Positions 1 to 6,445 of a stretch of 9,423 nt of DNA are shown in pieces. The notes beneath the pieces are model-generated. The model was not told the DNA's origin, searched no databases, and saw only the letters and a list, made by a program, of their open reading frames with translations. Each line of letters begins with the position of its first letter. The first letter of the stretch is position 1. The stretch spans positions 1 to 9,423 of the forward strand of contig JAOACM010000135.1 in NCBI GenBank assembly GCA_026417845.1, given 5' to 3'. This stretch comes from Planctomycetota bacterium (GTDB lineage: Bacteria; Planctomycetota; SZUA-567; H5-PLA8; CALKMO01). Made by a program: the position numbers and the translations under genes.

Positions 1-21
1 ATAAGAGACAGGGTCGGTCCC

Positions 22-771
22 ATGCCGGTCATCGGCGGAACAGGCGGAACAGCAGGGCAGGTCGTGCTTCGCGCGGCAGGCAGACTTTTTCTGAAACTGG
101 CGCCCGTACTTGCCGTGGCCGGCTTCGTGGTTTATGCGGTGTGGGCGCTGTACTTGGAGCCGCTCAGGCGGGAGAGGGAACGCGTCGAGGAGCTCCGGCG
201 CGCGATCGGAAGGCTGACGCTGGAGGAACGTGTTGCCCAGATCGTAGTAACGGGCCAGAGGTACGACAGGTCTCGCGCCGCAACGATGACCACTATACGG
301 TTTGTCGAGGTTGATGCTGACGGCGATCCGATCGGCCTTCCGCGCGAGTATACTATCGAAGGCGATGTGGCATACTTCGACGGACTGGTCATAAAATTCG
401 AGGACAGCTACGTGGAGAAAGGAGACCCGAAGCGCGGCAGGGCGCTTTTGCTGCTCAGGCGCATATTCGGGGAGCGCCAGAAGCCCGAGGACGGGTTCGA
501 GCTGGACGCCGTAGGTTCCTGCCCGGCTCCGTACCGCGGCTCGCGGCCGATAGGCGGTTTCGAGCGCGAGCTGTTCGCCAGGTTCTGGGAACTGGCCCTT
601 GATCCGGCAAAGGCAAAGGCCGCCGGTGTGCGCGTGGCGCAGGGCGAGGCGGTCTACAAGCGGATGGAACCCGGCAAGCTTTACATCTTGAAGATGCGCA
701 CCACCGGTGAGCTTTCCCTCTATGTTGAAAACCTACCCGCCGCCGTCAGAGACCTGCACGTAGCAAAATGA
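22..771 (+). CDS. Conserved-looking single-pass membrane protein of unknown function
   Basis: The 249-residue product begins with a Gly-rich stretch, followed by one clear hydrophobic segment at about residues 24-45. A charged, probably helical or coiled stretch rich in Arg and Glu follows (about 46-72), then a soluble C-terminal domain. Notable blocks are VAQIVV (71-76), RFVEVDADGDPIGLPREY (93-110), VIKFEDSYVEKGDPKRGRALLLLRRIFGE (mostly 123-151) and FERELFARFWELALDP (180-195). I know no biochemical function for this family. The topology suggests a bitopic inner-membrane protein with the domain outside or inside the membrane. It ends in TGA and converges on the BatA-like gene 170 bp away, so it is not in that operon. 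The ATG at 22 has only weak purine-rich sequence upstream, and the frame is open to the left edge, so the true start could lie outside the window or at a later GTG (64). The coding call is firm from length and composition; the role is unknown. Confidence 0.8.
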   Translation: MPVIGGTGGTAGQVVLRAAGRLFLKLAPVLAVAGFVVYAVWALYLEPLRRERERVEELRRAIGRLTLEERVAQIVVTGQRYDRSRAATMTTIRFVEVDADGDPIGLPREYTIEGDVAYFDGLVIKFEDSYVEKGDPKRGRALLLLRRIFGERQKPEDGFELDAVGSCPAPYRGSRPIGGFERELFARFWELALDPAKAKAAGVRVAQGEAVYKRMEPGKLYILKMRTTGELSLYVENLPAAVRDLHVAK

Positions 772-785
772 CAGGGGCCGAAAAT

Positions 786-816
786 CCGGGAAGGTATCCT
801 TCGGCGTAATTGTTTG
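786..816 (+). terminator. Weak terminator-like hairpin after the membrane-protein gene
   Basis: GAAGG (790-794), loop TAT, CCTTC (798-802) forms a 5-bp stem, extendable by CC (786-787) with GG (803-804) across a GG bulge. The only T-rich sequence behind it is TAATTGTTT (807-815), which is itself the start of a repeat end. It sits 15 bp after the stop at 771. The stem is short and the tract broken, so this is a weak candidate. Confidence 0.3.
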
Positions 817-820
817 CCGC
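807..820 (+). repeat. Lone end of the TAATTGTTTGCC inverted-repeat family
   Basis: TAATTGTTTGCCGC here matches the termini of the three full elements at 4279-4416, 5697-5820 and 6446-6570. No good inverted partner follows before the next gene. The nearest candidate, GGTGGACAATAA at about 842-853, matches the expected partner at 8 of 12 positions. This could be a solo end, a remnant, or a very short deleted copy of about 47 bp. It lies between two convergent genes, unlike the full copies, which are upstream of gene starts. Confidence 0.55.
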
Positions 821-840
821 ACGGCTTCGTCGCACGGCTT
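818..840 (+). repeat. Short tandem repeat, 10-bp match at 13-bp period
   Basis: CGCACGGCTT occurs at 818-827 and again at 831-840, separated by CGT (828-830 reads with the following C as the repeat of the unit). It starts inside the lone repeat end at 807-820 and may mark a small local duplication within a decayed element. No protein is encoded here. Confidence 0.5.
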
Positions 841-862
841 TGGTGGACAATAAGTTGAGACA

Positions 863-878
863 CGCCATTCCGATGGCG
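863..878. terminator. Perfect 6-bp hairpin between convergent genes
   Basis: CGCCAT (863-868), loop TCCG, ATGGCG (873-878) is a perfect stem. No T-tract follows directly on either strand; the AT-rich run at 891-905 begins 12 bp further on. Its position between convergent stop codons at 771 and 941 suggests a role in ending transcription or stabilising a 3' end, but lacking a T-tract it is not a classical intrinsic terminator. The rest of 772-940 shows no gene. Confidence 0.35.
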
Positions 879-940
879 GCATTTGCGCGTAAAGTATTTT
901 TATACAAGGACTTGCGACTTTAATTGTGCGACAAGGCCCG

Positions 941-2980
941 CTACATCCCTACGCGCCGGTGATAGACCCACCATTCTACGGCCAGCAGGAGCAGCAGGGC
1001 GAACGCCAAGTGTCGCCATATCTCGCGGCTGGACTCTTCGTCCGCAGCTCTCGACTCGATGGCCCTGTCGGGCAGTTCGATCTTTTTCCCGGCCGCCACA
1101 TTCGACTCAGCCCCATCCGCCAGGTTAACAGCAAACACGCGCCGTCCTTCTCCCCGTCCGGGAAGTTCGGCGGTGTAAATGCCGGCCCGCCAAGTGTCGC
1201 GGAAGAACGTCCTGTTTTCCGCCGACAGTTTAAGCTGCGTCTTTCCGCCAGACGGATCGGTAACTTCCACCTCGCCGGCATCCTTCGACTCCGGTGGGAA
1301 CACTATCGGATCCCCTGTGCGCAGGACGGTCGCCCGGTGGCGTGGCGATCCTTCCACCAGCCACAGGAGCGCGTTTCTCATGAAGATCGGGAAGGAGGTT
1401 CTGAGCGGCCAGTTCGAATCGAGCGGATCGAAGGCGACGGCGACAATCCGCATGCGGTCGGTGTCCATGGCGCTTATGAGCGGGAAGTCCCTGGCCCAGG
1501 CGAGTTCTCTGGCGGATCGGGGAGCGGATAGCCTGATCGCCTTCGCTATGTCCACGTTGCCAAGGTTTACAAAGCGCATGACGGGGTGTCCATCGTGCCA
1601 GTCTTCAACCTGCGGGGCCTTCTCCCCCTCCAGAACTCCTCCGGCCCTGTATCCACCGATCGGCGGCGCCGCCCCCAGAAACAGGGCGCAGCCTTCCGGG
1701 AACTGCGGCGGGGCGCAACCGTCGAAGATCGCCGCGTCATATCCGTCGAGGACAGCCGGCCCCCTGGCCTCCCATGCCGCTCTGAACGCTTCCGGCGTCG
1801 TCCGTTCGAAGGAAAGCATCTCCATGCCGGAGGCGATCCTGTCGAGGAAGTAGTTTCCTGCGGTCACGGTCAGGACGCGCCCGCCCGCATCCGGGCTTAC
1901 GAATGCCCATGCCTGATCGTCGGCCGCAAGCATGTCGCCCGGCGTCGTCAGCGCGATCCGGACTATGCCCGAGGCGCCAGGTGGAAGTCTGAACACTTCG
2001 ATCGAACGCCAATCTCCCTCCGGAGCGAACGATTCCGCGCCCTCCAGACCGCTGCCGCCGCCTAGCCCTCCAGTACGCGGCGGGGCATCTCCCCCTGCCG
2101 CGCGCCCGCGCGCGGCCAGCTCGACCGTCTTCCCGCCAATCGGCCGGCCGTCGAGAAATATCTCCAGCACGGACCTGACCGGCCTGGCACCGAAATTTTC
2201 CGTCATTACGAACACCTGGGATTCCGCCGTTGCGCCGCCCGTCCCACCCTTCGGCCGCACGAACCGCCTGCGCACGGATATGCCGGTTATGCCGGCGTTT
2301 CCGCACTCATCCGGTCCCCCTCCGTATGAAACGAACTTGAAGACCCTGCCGGCCATCGGGGGGAGACGCGAGGCGTCCGGCAGGCGGAAAGCTCCGTCGG
2401 ACAGCAGCAGTATCTCCGCCCTCGGATTGCCCTCGCACATCGAAGCGCACGCGCGCAGCGCCCCGGCGGCGTCGGTTCCCATATCGCGCGCCTCGATGGC
2501 CGATATGATGGCCCGGAGCGATGCTCCGTCGGAAGAGAAGCCGGAGGTAAGCACGCGGATCTCGGAATCGAAGGCCACGACCGCCATGGCGTCGCGCTCC
2601 GACAGGTCGCCGGCCAGCGCCAGCGCGTCGGCCCTGGCCGCCTCGATGCGGGTCCGTCCGCCCGGAGCGTCCCTGGTTTTCATGCTGGCGGAAGTATCCA
2701 TGAGAAGCACGATCTGCCTGCCGGCGGTAGCGCGCAGGTTCATGCCGGGCCTTGCCAGCGCGAAGGCCAGCAGCGCGACGGCTATCATCTGCAGGATCAG
2801 GAGTAGCGAGTATCTGAGTCTCTGGAAGGGAGCGTTCGCCTGCAGGTCCCGTATGACGCGCCGCCACAGGAGCGTGGAGGACACCACGATCTCCTCGCGC
2901 CTGAGTTTCAGAAAATACAGCAATATTATCGGAACGAGGACGGCAAGCCCCGCAAGACCTATGGGCGCAACAAAGTTCAT
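941..2980 (-). CDS. BatA-like VWA-domain membrane protein
   Basis: The 679-residue product matches the BatA / aerotolerance-regulator N-terminal architecture. It starts MNFVAPIGLAGLAVLVPIIL, with hydrophobic segments at about 5-25 and 57-77, separated by a charged stretch with LKLRREE and the STLLWRR motif (35-41). A VWA domain follows (about 88-220), with an intact MIDAS motif DTSAS (95-99), T169 in MGTD, and LLLSDG (D195). Next come beta-rich domains and a GATase-like segment (about 368-470, with YDAAIFDGCAPP and CALFLGAAPP) that has no catalytic nucleophile motif. The block FDPLDSNWPLRTSFPIFMRNALLWL (518-541) is typical of long BatA-type proteins. A C-terminal hydrophobic helix lies at about 655-673. 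I chose ATG at 2980 because the family N-terminus begins there and GGGGAG lies 11 nt upstream. An in-frame ATG at 3226 would add 82 Arg-rich residues that look non-coding. It probably partners the MoxR ATPase; its substrate is unknown. Confidence 0.92.
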   Translation of the reverse strand: MNFVAPIGLAGLAVLVPIILLYFLKLRREEIVVSSTLLWRRVIRDLQANAPFQRLRYSLLLILQMIAVALLAFALARPGMNLRATAGRQIVLLMDTSASMKTRDAPGGRTRIEAARADALALAGDLSERDAMAVVAFDSEIRVLTSGFSSDGASLRAIISAIEARDMGTDAAGALRACASMCEGNPRAEILLLSDGAFRLPDASRLPPMAGRVFKFVSYGGGPDECGNAGITGISVRRRFVRPKGGTGGATAESQVFVMTENFGARPVRSVLEIFLDGRPIGGKTVELAARGRAAGGDAPPRTGGLGGGSGLEGAESFAPEGDWRSIEVFRLPPGASGIVRIALTTPGDMLAADDQAWAFVSPDAGGRVLTVTAGNYFLDRIASGMEMLSFERTTPEAFRAAWEARGPAVLDGYDAAIFDGCAPPQFPEGCALFLGAAPPIGGYRAGGVLEGEKAPQVEDWHDGHPVMRFVNLGNVDIAKAIRLSAPRSARELAWARDFPLISAMDTDRMRIVAVAFDPLDSNWPLRTSFPIFMRNALLWLVEGSPRHRATVLRTGDPIVFPPESKDAGEVEVTDPSGGKTQLKLSAENRTFFRDTWRAGIYTAELPGRGEGRRVFAVNLADGAESNVAAGKKIELPDRAIESRAADEESSREIWRHLAFALLLLLAVEWWVYHRRVGM

Positions 2981-3286
2981 GCGCGTGTGGTCTCCCCTTC
3001 GAACCTGTCCGAAAGCCTGCCGCCACGAAGCTTGCGGCTCAGAATCAGCCTCGCGGCGGGGGATGTTCCGGGACAGGCTCTTTACCGGCGCATCCGGCCG
3101 GGCGGGCGCGCGGAAAGATACATAGGCCCGGTCGTTCTCTTCCCGTTCCTCCTTCCGGGGGCATCCTGCCCGCCTCCGGGCATCGGCAGCGGCATCTGAG
3201 TGAGCGCTGGGTTGGATGTGCGCCACGCGCGAGGCGCCTGACGCTCCGTCCGATCCGGCCGGCGCGCCGCCGGGGGCCGGTCCCCG
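2981..3286. other. 306-bp GC-rich gap between DUF58 and BatA-like genes
   Basis: I see no recognisable gene here. The BatA-like frame stays open through part of it (ATG at 3226), but the peptide is Arg/Pro/Ala-rich with no domain character. Just behind the DUF58 stop are two GC-only hairpins: CCGGC (3259-3263) with GCCGG (3269-3273), and GGGG (3273-3276) with CCCC (3282-3285). Neither has a T-tract. No copy of the TAATTGTTTGCC ends is present, unlike the other intergenic regions of the cluster. AGGAGG-like sequence around 3150 on the minus strand has no start codon at useful spacing. Confidence 0.6.
2992..2997 (-). promoter_or_regulatory. Ribosome binding site deciding the BatA-like start
   Basis: On the minus strand GGGGAG lies 11 nt upstream of the ATG at 2980. 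Together with the family-like N-terminus this favours 2980 over the far upstream in-frame ATG at 3226. Confidence 0.6.
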
Positions 3287-4219
3287 CTATCTGACCAGTC
3301 CGGCCGAGCGCAGGTACTCGATAACGAGCCGCTCGAACGGCGTCGTCGTGACCGCCGGAACATAGGATATGCCGCGGCTCGAGCAGAAATCGCGCAACGA
3401 GGCTCTGAATCCCAGCACCGCCTTCCGGTAGCTTTCCAGCGCCCTGCCGCCTGCCGATATCTCGACTGACTCGCCTGTCTCCGAATCCACGAGCCTGACG
3501 TCGCCTGGCAGAACGGGATCCACCTCCTCCGCCGCCATCACATGTATGACAAAAGTATCCATCTGCCGTGCGGCCAGCGCCTTGAGCGGCGCCTCGAACC
3601 CTTCCGGGTCCAGCATATCGCTTATCGCAACGCATATGCCCGGGCGCGGGTTTTCGGCCAGAAAATATCTTGCGGTGCGGGCCAGACTGGTTTCCCCGGA
3701 AGGCTCCAACCGCTCGAGGAACCTCAGCAATCTGTATATCCGCCGGCCCCGGAGCGGCTCCAGGCCTTCCTGAAGGCCGTCCGAGAACGCGCGGACGATC
3801 ACCCGGTCCATTTCCGCCAGCGCGATGCACCCTATGGCGGCGGCCACGCGCCGCGCGTAGTCGAATTTCGACACGGCGCCGAAGTCCATGGATTTCGACC
3901 GGTCGAGGAGTATGTAGACGGACAGGTCCTCCTCGTCCATGAACAGCTTGAGAAACAGCTTTTCCAAGCGGGCGTAGATCATCCAGTCCATGCGGCGGAA
4001 GTCGTCGCCCTGCGAATATGGCCTTCTGTCGGCGAACTCCAGCGACTGGCCGCGCTTTTTCGAGCGGCGTTCGCCGCGGAGCCTGCCGGAGAGCACCTTC
4101 CGGGCGACCAGCGAGAGCCGGCCGAGCCTGGCCATGAATTCGGGCGTCAGCAGCGGCTCGCGATCCGTTCCCGAAGGCACGGGCCGTTCGCCCGCAGCTG
4201 CCTGCGAATCCCGCGTCAT
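3287..4219 (-). CDS. DUF58 family protein (VWA-like fold)
   Basis: The 310-residue product has the DUF58 signature. RLSLVARKVLSGRLRG (34-49) and KKRGQSLEFADRRPYSQGDDFRRMDW (54-79) correspond to the family's conserved block around YxxGDDxRxxDW. A VWA-like core follows, with a MIDAS-type motif DRSKS (106-110), T178 in GETS, and ISDMLD (199-204) as the later metal-site acidic segment. There is no signal peptide and no convincing membrane helix, so a cytoplasmic protein is likely. DUF58 genes are very often found next to MoxR ATPase genes and are believed to be partners or adaptors. The start at 4219 has GGAGGA only 3 nt upstream; a later ATG at 4135 would still keep the conserved core. The MoxR gene lies 373 bp upstream on the same strand, behind a terminator-like hairpin and repeat element 1, so simple co-transcription is not assured. 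Confidence 0.92.
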   Translation of the reverse strand: MTRDSQAAAGERPVPSGTDREPLLTPEFMARLGRLSLVARKVLSGRLRGERRSKKRGQSLEFADRRPYSQGDDFRRMDWMIYARLEKLFLKLFMDEEDLSVYILLDRSKSMDFGAVSKFDYARRVAAAIGCIALAEMDRVIVRAFSDGLQEGLEPLRGRRIYRLLRFLERLEPSGETSLARTARYFLAENPRPGICVAISDMLDPEGFEAPLKALAARQMDTFVIHVMAAEEVDPVLPGDVRLVDSETGESVEISAGGRALESYRKAVLGFRASLRDFCSSRGISYVPAVTTTPFERLVIEYLRSAGLVR

Positions 4220-4222
4220 ATG

Positions 4223-4228
4223 TCCTCC
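4223..4228 (-). promoter_or_regulatory. Strong but closely spaced ribosome binding site for DUF58 gene
   Basis: GGAGGA on the minus strand lies only 3 nt before the ATG at 4219. The motif is strong but the spacing is short, leaving some doubt about the exact start. Confidence 0.5.
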
Positions 4229-4278
4229 GGCGCCGGTTCCGCCAAAGCGCGCCGCGAACGGGAGCGCCTGGTTTTCTG

Positions 4279-4416
4279 TAGTTGTTTGCCGCCCCCCTGA
4301 TGCCGGGGCACAGCGGATTGAGCGCATCCGTTCATGGCGCGTCGCCGTCGCCAAGGTTCGCGCGCGCGCCACCATTAGCCGGTCAGCAGCCGCTGCCTGA
4401 GAGCGGGGAACAATTA
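4279..4416 (+). repeat. Inverted-repeat element 1 (138 bp), upstream of DUF58 gene
   Basis: The element is bounded by TAGTTGTTTGCCGC on the left and CGGGGAACAATTA on the right, which are inverted copies with a few changes. Just inside the left end, GCCCC and GGGGC (4290s to about 4309) can form a subterminal hairpin. The right-hand 26 bp (4391-4416) match the right-hand 26 bp of element 2 (5795-5820) at 21 positions, including GCTGCCTGA. The left end faces the DUF58 start 60 bp away. Flanks carry GGTTTTCT (4270-4277) and GGCTTTCT (4419-4426), a one-mismatch direct repeat that could be a decayed target-site duplication. The interior encodes no evident protein. It could be a MITE-like insertion or a structured leader RNA. 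Confidence 0.75.
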
Positions 4417-4520
4417 CCGGCTTTCTTATCCGCGCCCCCTGCTTGGGGCCGGAGACCCGATTCGCTCCGGCACGCCTGCGCCCGACGGATTGCGATCCGG
4501 GGCGGCCATGGAGCCTGCCC

Positions 4521-4560
4521 AAAAAACTCCAAACCGGGTCTGGCAGCTTCCAGCGGAAGC
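4521..4560 (-). terminator. Intrinsic terminator-like structure downstream of MoxR gene
   Basis: Reading the minus strand after the MoxR stop, a perfect stem GCTTCC / GGAAGC with a 3-nt loop (4546-4560) comes first. Then CCAGA-CCCGG-TTTGG (4529-4543) forms a 5-bp stem with one G-U pair, followed by AG and six Ts (4521-4526). A stem followed by a T-run is the intrinsic terminator pattern. It lies 33 bp past the MoxR stop and upstream of the DUF58 gene, so transcription from MoxR may end or be attenuated here. The second stem is short, so efficiency may be partial. Confidence 0.6.
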
Positions 4561-4592
4561 CTCGGTTGCCACGGGAGTTTCCGGATAGCCTC

Positions 4593-5609
4593 TTACGCCG
4601 GGAAATCCTCGACTTCCTTCGGCACGCCAGCCAGCACCTCGCGCACTATGTCGTCAGGCGATATCCCCTCGGCCTCTGCCTCGAAATTCAGTATCAGCCT
4701 GTGCCGCAGGGCCGGGAACGCGACCGCCGCCACGTCCTCGAAGGAGATGTGGTAGCGCGAGTCGAGCAGCGCGCGGATCTTGGCGCCCATTATCAGGGCC
4801 TGCGCGCCCCTGGGCGAGGAACCGAACCGCACGTATCTGTTGGTGACCCCAACCGCGAATCGCCCCCCCGGATGGGTGGCCAGCACGAGCCGTACGGCGT
4901 AATCCTTGACCTGCGACGGCACCAGGACCCGCTCTATGAACGAGCGGTGGGCGAGTATCTCGGGGCCGTCCATGACCCTGGCCGTCTCTATCGAAACGCC
5001 TTCAGTCGTCCGCGTTATGACCTCGGCGAGCTCCTCGCGCGAGGAATAGCCGACGTTCAGTTTGAACATGAACCTGTCCAGCTGCGCCTCAGGCAACGGG
5101 TAGGTGCCTTCCATCTCCAGCGGGTTCTGAGTGGCCAGCACGAAGAATGGCTGCTCGAGCCTGTATATCGTCCGGCCGACCGTCACGGACTGCTCCTGCA
5201 TCGCCTCCAGCAGCGCCGACTGGGTCTTAGGCGTGGCGCGGTTTATCTCATCGGCCAGCACGATCTGCGCGAATATCGGCCCCGGTTGGAATTTGAACTC
5301 CCGCCTCCCGTCCTCCGTCTCGGAGACTATTGTCGTGCCTGTGATGTCCGAAGGCATCAGATCGGGGGTGAACTGGATGCGTGAAAACCGCAGGTCCACC
5401 GCCTTAGCCAGCGTGCGGATCAGCATGGTCTTGCCGAGTCCAGGGACTCCTTCGAGCAGGCAGTTTCCTCCCGCCAGCATGCAGGATATGACCCCCTCGA
5501 TTATATCGGAGTGGCCGACGATGACTTTCGCGATCTCGGCCTTCAGGCGCTCGAAGGACCGGCGGAATTTCTCCGCCCTCTCAATAACATCCGCCGCGAC
5601 CGTACTCAT
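4593..5609 (-). CDS. MoxR-family AAA+ ATPase
   Basis: The 338-residue product is a typical full-length MoxR ATPase. AAA+ motifs appear in order: Walker A GVPGLGKT (54-61), Walker B IVLADEINRA (116-125), family motif TPKTQSALLEAMQE (126-139), sensor 1 ATQNP (159-163), PLPEAQLDRF with the likely arginine finger R179 (171-180), and sensor 2 SPRG with R267 (265-268). All key residues are present, so it should bind and hydrolyse ATP. MoxR proteins are generally regarded as oligomeric chaperone-like remodelers that act with VWA proteins; DUF58 and BatA-like genes follow on the same strand. It has no signal peptide and should be cytoplasmic. The ATG at 5609 is well supported by GGAGGG 6 nt upstream (5616-5621) and by the family N-terminus. 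A terminator-like structure follows the TAA, and element 2 and two hairpins precede the start. The specific substrate is not predictable. Confidence 0.97.
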   Translation of the reverse strand: MSTVAADVIERAEKFRRSFERLKAEIAKVIVGHSDIIEGVISCMLAGGNCLLEGVPGLGKTMLIRTLAKAVDLRFSRIQFTPDLMPSDITGTTIVSETEDGRREFKFQPGPIFAQIVLADEINRATPKTQSALLEAMQEQSVTVGRTIYRLEQPFFVLATQNPLEMEGTYPLPEAQLDRFMFKLNVGYSSREELAEVITRTTEGVSIETARVMDGPEILAHRSFIERVLVPSQVKDYAVRLVLATHPGGRFAVGVTNRYVRFGSSPRGAQALIMGAKIRALLDSRYHISFEDVAAVAFPALRHRLILNFEAEAEGISPDDIVREVLAGVPKEVEDFPA

Positions 5610-5634
5610 CGTTCGCCCTCCATCGCGGGCAGGC

Positions 5635-5680
5635 GCCCGGCAGCGGGCATCTTCCCGGCGCGGGGAAACGAAGCGCCGGG
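5635..5680 (-). promoter_or_regulatory. Two strong hairpins in the MoxR leader
   Basis: CCCGGCGC (5654-5661) and GCGCCGGG (5673-5680) form a perfect 8-bp stem with an 11-nt loop. Next to it, GCCCG (5635-5639) and CGGGC (5644-5648) form a perfect 5-bp stem with a 4-nt loop. Both lie between repeat element 2 and the MoxR ribosome binding site (5616-5621). Neither is followed by a T-tract, so they are not terminators; they may affect translation or mRNA stability. In GC-rich DNA short stems arise by chance, but an exact 8-bp stem is notable. Confidence 0.45.
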
Positions 5681-5685
5681 GACGC

Positions 5686-5828
5686 CTGGCGGCTGATAAC
5701 CGTTTGCCGCCCCATATGTCAGGGAGCAGCGAGCCGGGTATTCGCAGCAGCGCCGCCGTTATCCCGCTCTGGAGCGGTCACCGTAAACTGCAGCTGCTGC
5801 CTGAACGCGGCAAACAATTACTGGCGGC
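5686..5828 (+). repeat. 8-bp direct repeat flanking element 2 (possible target-site duplication)
   Basis: CTGGCGGC lies at 5686-5693 and again at 5821-5828. The right copy abuts the terminal ATTA of element 2 exactly; the left copy is 3 bp (TGA) outside the element's TAACCG end. A short direct repeat around an inverted-repeat element is the footprint expected from transposition. The 3-bp offset and GC-rich composition leave room for coincidence. Confidence 0.4.
5697..5820 (+). repeat. Inverted-repeat element 2 (124 bp), upstream of MoxR gene
   Basis: The left end is TAACCGTTTGCCGCCCC and the right end GCGGCAAACAATTA. Inverted similarity continues inward: TCAGGGAGCAGC (5718-5729) pairs with GCTGCTGCCTGA (5793-5804), apart from one mismatch, after a 7-bp interruption on the left. 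The whole could fold into a long hairpin on either strand. Its right 26 bp resemble those of element 1 (21 of 26). The left end faces the MoxR start 88 bp away, the same orientation relative to the downstream gene as element 1. No protein is encoded in it. Confidence 0.75.
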
Positions 5829-6445
5829 CAGACGCTCTCTGAGAGATGGAACCTCCATATCTATTCCGGCCCGCTGTTCCGTCCGCCGCAGGAATTGGAT
5901 CGGCGCCCCGCCTCCGCCGCGGACTGATCGCGCCTCCCACCGGCTGTTCGAAGTGTCCGCCCGGGAACTTCCCCGTTCCCAGGGGCTTCGCGGCGACCTG
6001 ACCGGCCGTCCGGAAGGTTTCCGCCCGGACTCGAATCCGACCCTGCCGCCTGAAACGGCACCGAAACGCCGGCGCCGGAAGGAAGCGGCATCGCCGCGCT
6101 CCGCCAGACCGCCGCGGGACACGACCGGCTCCCGCAGTGGAAAGCAGGGACTGGCGCTCCCCCCGGAATTTCTCCCAAATCTCCGCCCGTACGTCAACCG
6201 CGCAATTGTCCGTTTTTGCGGTGCCCGGTCCGGTTCTTTTCAGGTAGAAATATGGATATGTGGGAGCCTGCGGGTGTGATGCGTTTCAGTTTCCGCCAAC
6301 CCCCCACGGCGGCGCGCCTCTCCGGGCAGGACTGAGAGTCTGCCCGGAAACTTTCCGCCGCGAAGACGAGGGCGCAGAGCGGCAGGCCTCGCAACGACGG
6401 GTTTTCGGATGGGACCTGAAGCGCTTGGTGATCTGGAGCAGGCCG
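5829..6445. other. 617-bp intergenic stretch between divergent genes
   Basis: No gene is recognisable in either direction; the open frames crossing it give Arg/Pro/Ser/Gly-rich peptides without domain character. Visible items are a near-palindrome TCTCTGAGAGA just to the left edge (5836-5846), a hairpin GGGAAC-TTCCCC-GTTCCC (5963-5980), and a locally AT-richer patch at about 6200-6265 (TTTTTGC, TTCTTTTCAGG, GAAATATGGATATG). That patch could hold a promoter, but I find no convincing -35/-10 pair at proper spacing. Promoters for the divergent MoxR and VWA-GATase genes should lie somewhere in 5820-6700. Confidence 0.5.

Noticed and set aside
1932..3125. 397-codon open frame on the plus strand across the BatA-like gene
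   Set aside because: It is Ser/Pro/Arg-rich and antisense to the BatA N-terminus and VWA domain, which are well supported.
2981..3226. 82-residue N-terminal extension of the BatA-like protein from the ATG at 3226
   Set aside because: The extension is Arg/Ala/Pro-rich, the family N-terminus starts at 2980, and a ribosome binding site lies directly before 2980.
6200..6265. Sigma-70-type promoter in the AT-richer patch
   Set aside because: TTGTCC and TTTTCA occur, but no TATAAT-like hexamer stands at 16-18 bp from either, so I did not list it as a promoter.
5131..6279. 382-codon plus-strand frame running from inside MoxR into the intergenic region
   Set aside because: Half of it is antisense to the MoxR AAA+ core and the other half is low-complexity Arg/Pro/Ser sequence with no recognisable motif.
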